The position numbers were made by a program, and so were the translations under genes. This document shows positions 60,601 to 64,000 of a stretch of 64,000 bases of DNA, piece after piece. Numbering within the stretch: the first letter of the stretch is position 1; each line of letters starts with the position of its first letter. Origin of the DNA: Bugula neritina (taxonomy: Eukaryota; Bryozoa; Gymnolaemata; Cheilostomatida; Bugulidae); assembly GCA_964035545.1 (NCBI GenBank), contig OZ037771.1, positions 12,840,980-12,904,979 on the forward strand, given 5' to 3'. The notes under the pieces were generated by a model that ran no database searches, was not told the origin of the DNA, and worked only from the letters and a program-made list of their open reading frames with translations.

Positions 60601-63506
60601 TTCATCTGCTCCTAGAAATCATTGCCATAATATTGTGCTAACTCTGTGCAAAACTGCCCCTTGTATTCGGAAAGAAATGTGTCTATAGTTGTGTTCAGTA
60701 TTTGTTAAGTTACAAATACAGCGTCTACCAAATATAATGTATAATATAACTTGTAATATAGTTAAAATATATACTTTAACATGATATATAATGTATAATA
60801 AAATTCAATTATATTATATAATATGATGTATGGATATAATATATATAGTATAATATAAATATGTAACTTAATACAGGTATATGACGTACAATATAATTAA
60901 AACAAATAATATAATACTAGTGTATGGTGTATAATATAATATAATACAAATATAAAAGTATATAATATATATAATAAAATTAATGAAATCTAAATGAAAG
61001 TGAATAAAGGAAACTCCCTTGGAGAACTTTGGCTCTGGTGATTTCAATGTAAATATGCAAGTTATACTTTATATTAAATTATCTAGGACAAAAGGTGAAG
61101 GTCATTTTTCTCGTGCCGAGAACTGATTTAGCTACTCAACAGCTAAAACAAATTAGAAAGTTTATTCCCTCTGAATGGAAGGGCAAGGTGAGTCATTAGA
61201 TCTCAGTGAGTGAAAGGGTGAGTCATTAGATCTCAGTGAGTGGAAGGGTGAGTCATTAGATCTCAGTGAGTGGAAGGGTGAGTCATTAGATCTCAGTGAG
61301 TGGAAGGGTGAGTCATTAGATCTCAGTGAGTGGAAGGGTGAGTCATTAGATCTCAGTGAGTGGAAGGGTAAGGTGAATCATTAGCTTTGTTTTTCGTTTC
61401 TGTCTCTTAAATATCAACACACATGAATATTATTTTCACAGCAAGCACTTTCCTTCCAAATCATTTTTTATAACAATAACACTTTCTTTACTTGACATAT
61501 TTATTGAAGCATTTTCTCCCTGTGCTATCCTTACCAAGGGCACATTCCCTCAGTGTCATTTCTGTAATTGCTATAAACATCTGTCAAATTTAATGTACAA
61601 TGTAACCCTCTGTACATTTGGTAGTCTGATAATCAAAATCACCCTATTTGCATTTATGTATTTTTTTTATCTTCCTCTACCTACTCATTATTTTATATAA
61701 ACTATGTTAAATATCTGTCATAATTGGTAGAACTTATGATATTTGTATACCAATGTTTTAACAGAAGCATTATTCTTTATTGTTGCTTGTTGTTTGAATC
61801 AAGTTATCAATAGCTCCATGCATGTAGTAATAAACTTCAAGTAGTTTGAGTAATGGGTTGCAGTCATATAATGTAGTGAAATTTGTTGGAATGTGATATA
61901 GTGCAATGCAATGCAATATAGTGCAATGTAATACAATGCAATATAGTGTAATGAAGTTTATTGTACTGCATTGCAATGCAATGTAGTGTGTTGTGCAGTT
62001 TAGTACATTGTAGTGCAATGCAGTGTAATATAGTGCAATGTGGTGTAATGTAATGCAATGTACTGAAATTTAATGCAATGTAGTGCACTGTAATGCAATG
62101 TAGTGCGTTGTAGTGCATGAAGATAACTGGAGATGAGAACATGTCGGCCCACATGGTCAAGTTCTACATGCGAGACACGGATAATCTTGTCATAGTCGTC
62201 ACTCCGGCCATAGTCAGCAATTATTTCAAGACGTCTCGGGAGGCGTCGCTGTCTGACTTCTCTCTGCTTGTCTTTGATGAGTTTCACCATGCGACTAAGA
62301 AGCATGACTACAACTGGCTCATCAAACGATATGTACAGGCTCTAAATGGTGGTGACTCAGAGCTGCTTGACAACTCTCTACCTCAGGTTAATCTTATACT
62401 CCTCTCGGAAGTTCTTATCAGAAAGTCGCAAAATATTTCGACATTTTCTACAATACAATTTGCATGTCATTATGTTCATACATGCATGTTTTTTTTCGGC
62501 CACCAGTAATGTATTTTAATGTGAATTCAGATTTCTACATATTTTCACAGAGAAACAACATTAGTAATACAGCGCATAATATCATATTTATAGTACATAG
62601 CAAAGTTATATGTAGTCTATTGTATATAACAGTATGTTGTTTTAACATATAATGTAATATATGTAGGATTATATAGCACAATTGTATATAGTATATTATG
62701 TATAGTATGTAGCAATATGGTATGCAGTATATCATTGTATAGCAATACCAGATATAATATACTAATGAATAATATATAGTATACTAATGTATAGTAATAT
62801 AATATATAGTATACTAATGTATAGTAATATATTACATTGTACAGTATATAGTATATACTAATGTATAGTAATATAATATATAGTATATACTAATGCATAG
62901 TAATATAATATATAGTATACTAATGTTTTTCAACAGATGATGGGAATGACTGCCACCATTGGGATAGGATGTAGTAAAAGCCTTGATTCTGCCAGAGAGT
63001 TCATCCTCAGTCAGTGTGCAAAGTTTAACTTGAGAGCAGCCCCTTCTCAAGTCACAAATCTGGATGGTTTCCTTAATCTTCCAGCCGAAGGTACAGAAAT
63101 CTTATATCTGGTAATAGTAGCGTATAATGTTATTAGGATATAAACTATATAACTCACCCAAGTTTATAGTCACTATCCCTGTGAGAAACCCTCTGATGGA
63201 AAGGGTTTTTTGTTAAATTCGGCTAAGGACTTATTCATATGTGATACAGGAGCAATTATGACTGAATGCTCTTCCTATAACATCACCAATGGCCTTTGTC
63301 GGGGTTCGAACCCATGACTTTGTGTTTACTAGGCAAACGCTCTAACCCCTAGACCACGGTTACTCCCTAAGATATATATTATATAGGCTATATATAATAG
63401 TTGTGTGTTGTAGAATTCATTGTTGTGGACAAAAGGCTAGACAGTGTTTCCCAGTTCATACAGCATAATCTCATGTCGGCCATTGAAGCTCGAATCCTTA
63501 GTAAAA
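57691..63506 (+). CDS. RIG-I-like receptor (RLR2), 3' part outside window
   Basis: A second RNA-sensing helicase of the same subfamily as RLR1. Exons: 57691-57766, 57940-58017, 59377-59523, 60389-60574, 61087-61187, 62114-62386, 62937-63090, 63414-63506, then continuing past the right edge. The first 100 residues are acidic and Ser/Glu-rich with no CARD. Helicase landmarks: [17 protein letters not shown] (Walker A), FLVPRTDLATQQ (Ia), VIVVTPAIVSNYFK, DEFHHATKKHDYNWL (II, again DEFH), GMTATIGIG (III). Each exon has the same phase as its RLR1 partner, and the DEFH exon is 273 nt in both genes. The start is the first ATG of an open exon with a good donor, but could be further upstream. Motifs IV-VI and the RNA-binding C-terminal domain are not in view. 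Confidence 0.87.
58708..58981. promoter_or_regulatory. cluster of kappaB-like motifs in RLR2 intron 2
   Basis: GGAAATTCC at 58708, GGGAATTTC at 58722, GGAATTTCC at 58739, GGAAAATTCCC at 58937 and GGAATTTCC at 58973. Five such motifs in under 300 bp is dense even for AT-rich sequence. Binding by a Rel protein is inferred. Confidence 0.35.
59692..59868 (-). mobile_element. tRNA-derived SINE, copy 3 (5' degraded)
   Basis: Tail, body (GGAAGAGCATCCA on the minus strand) and B-box-like region match the copies at 4982 and 49856. The A-box side is degraded. It lies in RLR2 intron 3. Confidence 0.75.
59925..60191 (+). other. unassigned 88-codon open frame in RLR2 intron
   Basis: Starts with an ATG and has ordinary protein-like composition: KRILDDFLQSEKD, then PPRYSREDIVALRDTP, then a hydrophobic stretch to SSILR and a stop. 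It does not fit the RLR2 splice phases (phase 1 is needed on the left), so it is not a normal RLR2 exon. YSREDIV loosely resembles the YxxxxL-phi motif of eIF4E-binding proteins. I cannot name it. It may be a retrocopy fragment, a nested small gene or chance. Confidence 0.25.
60740..60990. other. AT-rich simple sequence in RLR2 intron
   Basis: TATAATATAA words with no longer repeat unit and no coding signal. Confidence 0.7.
61188..61372. repeat. 30-bp tandem repeat carrying an RLR2 splice donor
   Basis: Six units of GTGAGTCATTAGATCTCAGT + GAGTGGAAGG, starting exactly at the intron's first base. The final unit ends GGAAGGGTAAGGTGAATCAT, a copy of the true exon end GGAAGGGCAAG plus donor. Confidence 0.95.
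61880..62113. repeat. degenerate 5/10-bp repeat ending at an RLR2 acceptor
   Basis: TGTAGTGCAATGCAATG words repeat with drift for about 230 bp and run straight into the acceptor GTTGTAG|TGCATG of the exon at 62114-62386. Confidence 0.85.
62640..62925. repeat. degenerate tandem repeat TATAGTATACTAATGTATAGTAATA
   Basis: Units of roughly 25-30 bp repeat up to about 15 bp before the acceptor of the exon at 62937-63090. Confidence 0.8.
63149..63368 (-). mobile_element. tRNA-derived SINE, copy 4
   Basis: On the minus strand: A-box-like CGTGGTCTAGGGGTTAGAGC, intact B box GGGTTCGAACCCC, body with GGAAGAGCATTCA, tail GACTATAAACTTG. It is the best preserved tRNA head of the family here and lies in the RLR2 intron between exons 7 and 8. 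Confidence 0.88.
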
Positions 63507-63739
63507 GTAAGCAGCTTGTATTTTATATTGGTCGGGAGTAACGGCTGCACATTTCTTACTGTTTTTTTATTTGCTGTAATTTGCCAGTAGATCTTTGCTG
63601 ATTGCTTTTTCTACACTTTTTGCTGAATTGTTCAACATTCATTGGTTAGTTTCATAATTCAAGTTGTTAGTCTACTGAAAAATTTTATTTAATGAAAAAA
63701 CCAATCAAGTTTTAATTTAGTCGAATTTAGAATACAACC

Positions 63740-63905
63740 TTATATTATAGTATAGTCTAGTATAGTATAACATAGTATAGTATAGTATATAGTGTAGTAT
63801 ATAGTGTATAGCATATTATGGTATAGTCTAGTGTGGTACAGTCTATAGTATAGTATAGCATATAGTATACAGTATAGTGCGTTATAGTATAGTAGGCCTA
63901 TAGTT
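63740..63905. repeat. TATAG/TATAGTG simple-sequence tract
   Basis: About 165 bp of AGTATAGTATAG-type repeats in the last visible RLR2 intron. Confidence 0.85.
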
Positions 63906-64000
63906 AAAAACTATTCAAAGTGTGTGCCTGTAAGAAAATATTAACCTAAATATTGTTAGAGTAACCCCTTTCCAAGCATGTCAGCAATTTAAAAATGATT

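Overview
The window is nuclear DNA of an animal. It is AT-rich, with intron-split protein genes (GT-AG introns of about 60 bp to over 5 kb) and many tandem repeats, SINE-like elements and transposon remains. RIG-I-like receptor (RLR) genes, a Golgi beta-1,4-galactosyltransferase family enzyme and a papain-type protease with signal peptide point to a metazoan, most likely an invertebrate. The phylum cannot be fixed from sequence alone. No bacterial operons, CRISPR array or complete standard tRNA gene was seen. Layout, left to right: 1-1250, a decayed DDE-type transposase, plus strand. 2622-7469, ORC5 (origin recognition complex subunit 5), minus strand, ten exons read, last exon not found. 7894-14327, NOP9 (Pumilio-repeat ribosome biogenesis factor), minus, thirteen exons, complete. 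14328-17207, intergenic, with an LTR-like GC-rich island. 17208-20498, ECI1 (mitochondrial enoyl-CoA delta isomerase), minus, six exons, complete. 20499-23944, divergent intergenic region with a palindrome, a trinucleotide array and a foldback element. 23945-31760, beta-1,4-galactosyl/N-acetylgalactosaminyltransferase, plus, seven exons, complete. 32447-42709, first RLR (RLR1), minus, sixteen exons, complete, convergent with the glycosyltransferase. 42710-46729, intergenic, with a probable solo LTR, tRNA-like repeats and a MITE-like hairpin. 46730-54838, secreted papain-family cysteine protease, minus, nine exons; one intron holds a 2.9-kb element with about 0.9-kb inverted repeats. 57691 to the right edge, second RLR (RLR2), plus, eight exons read, continuing outside the window. 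How the genes relate: ORC5 and NOP9 are housekeeping genes for replication licensing and 40S subunit assembly. ECI1 serves mitochondrial beta-oxidation of unsaturated fatty acids. The glycosyltransferase acts in the Golgi. The two RLRs are divergent paralogs around the protease gene. They share intron phases and exon sizes, a DEFH helicase box in place of DECH, and CARD-less acidic or polar N-termini. A 74-nt tract around the ATP-binding loop is identical between them although other exons differ, which suggests local gene conversion. The most unusual recurring structure is short tandem repeats that copy intron boundaries: in at least five introns the donor or acceptor sequence is itself repeated several times. 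Other points are the near-identical long inverted repeat inside the protease transcript, a Tyr-to-Leu change at the donor-sugar position of the galactosyltransferase, and kappaB-like sites around both RLR genes. All gene models are by-eye splice predictions, checked for phase and reading frame but not against transcripts.
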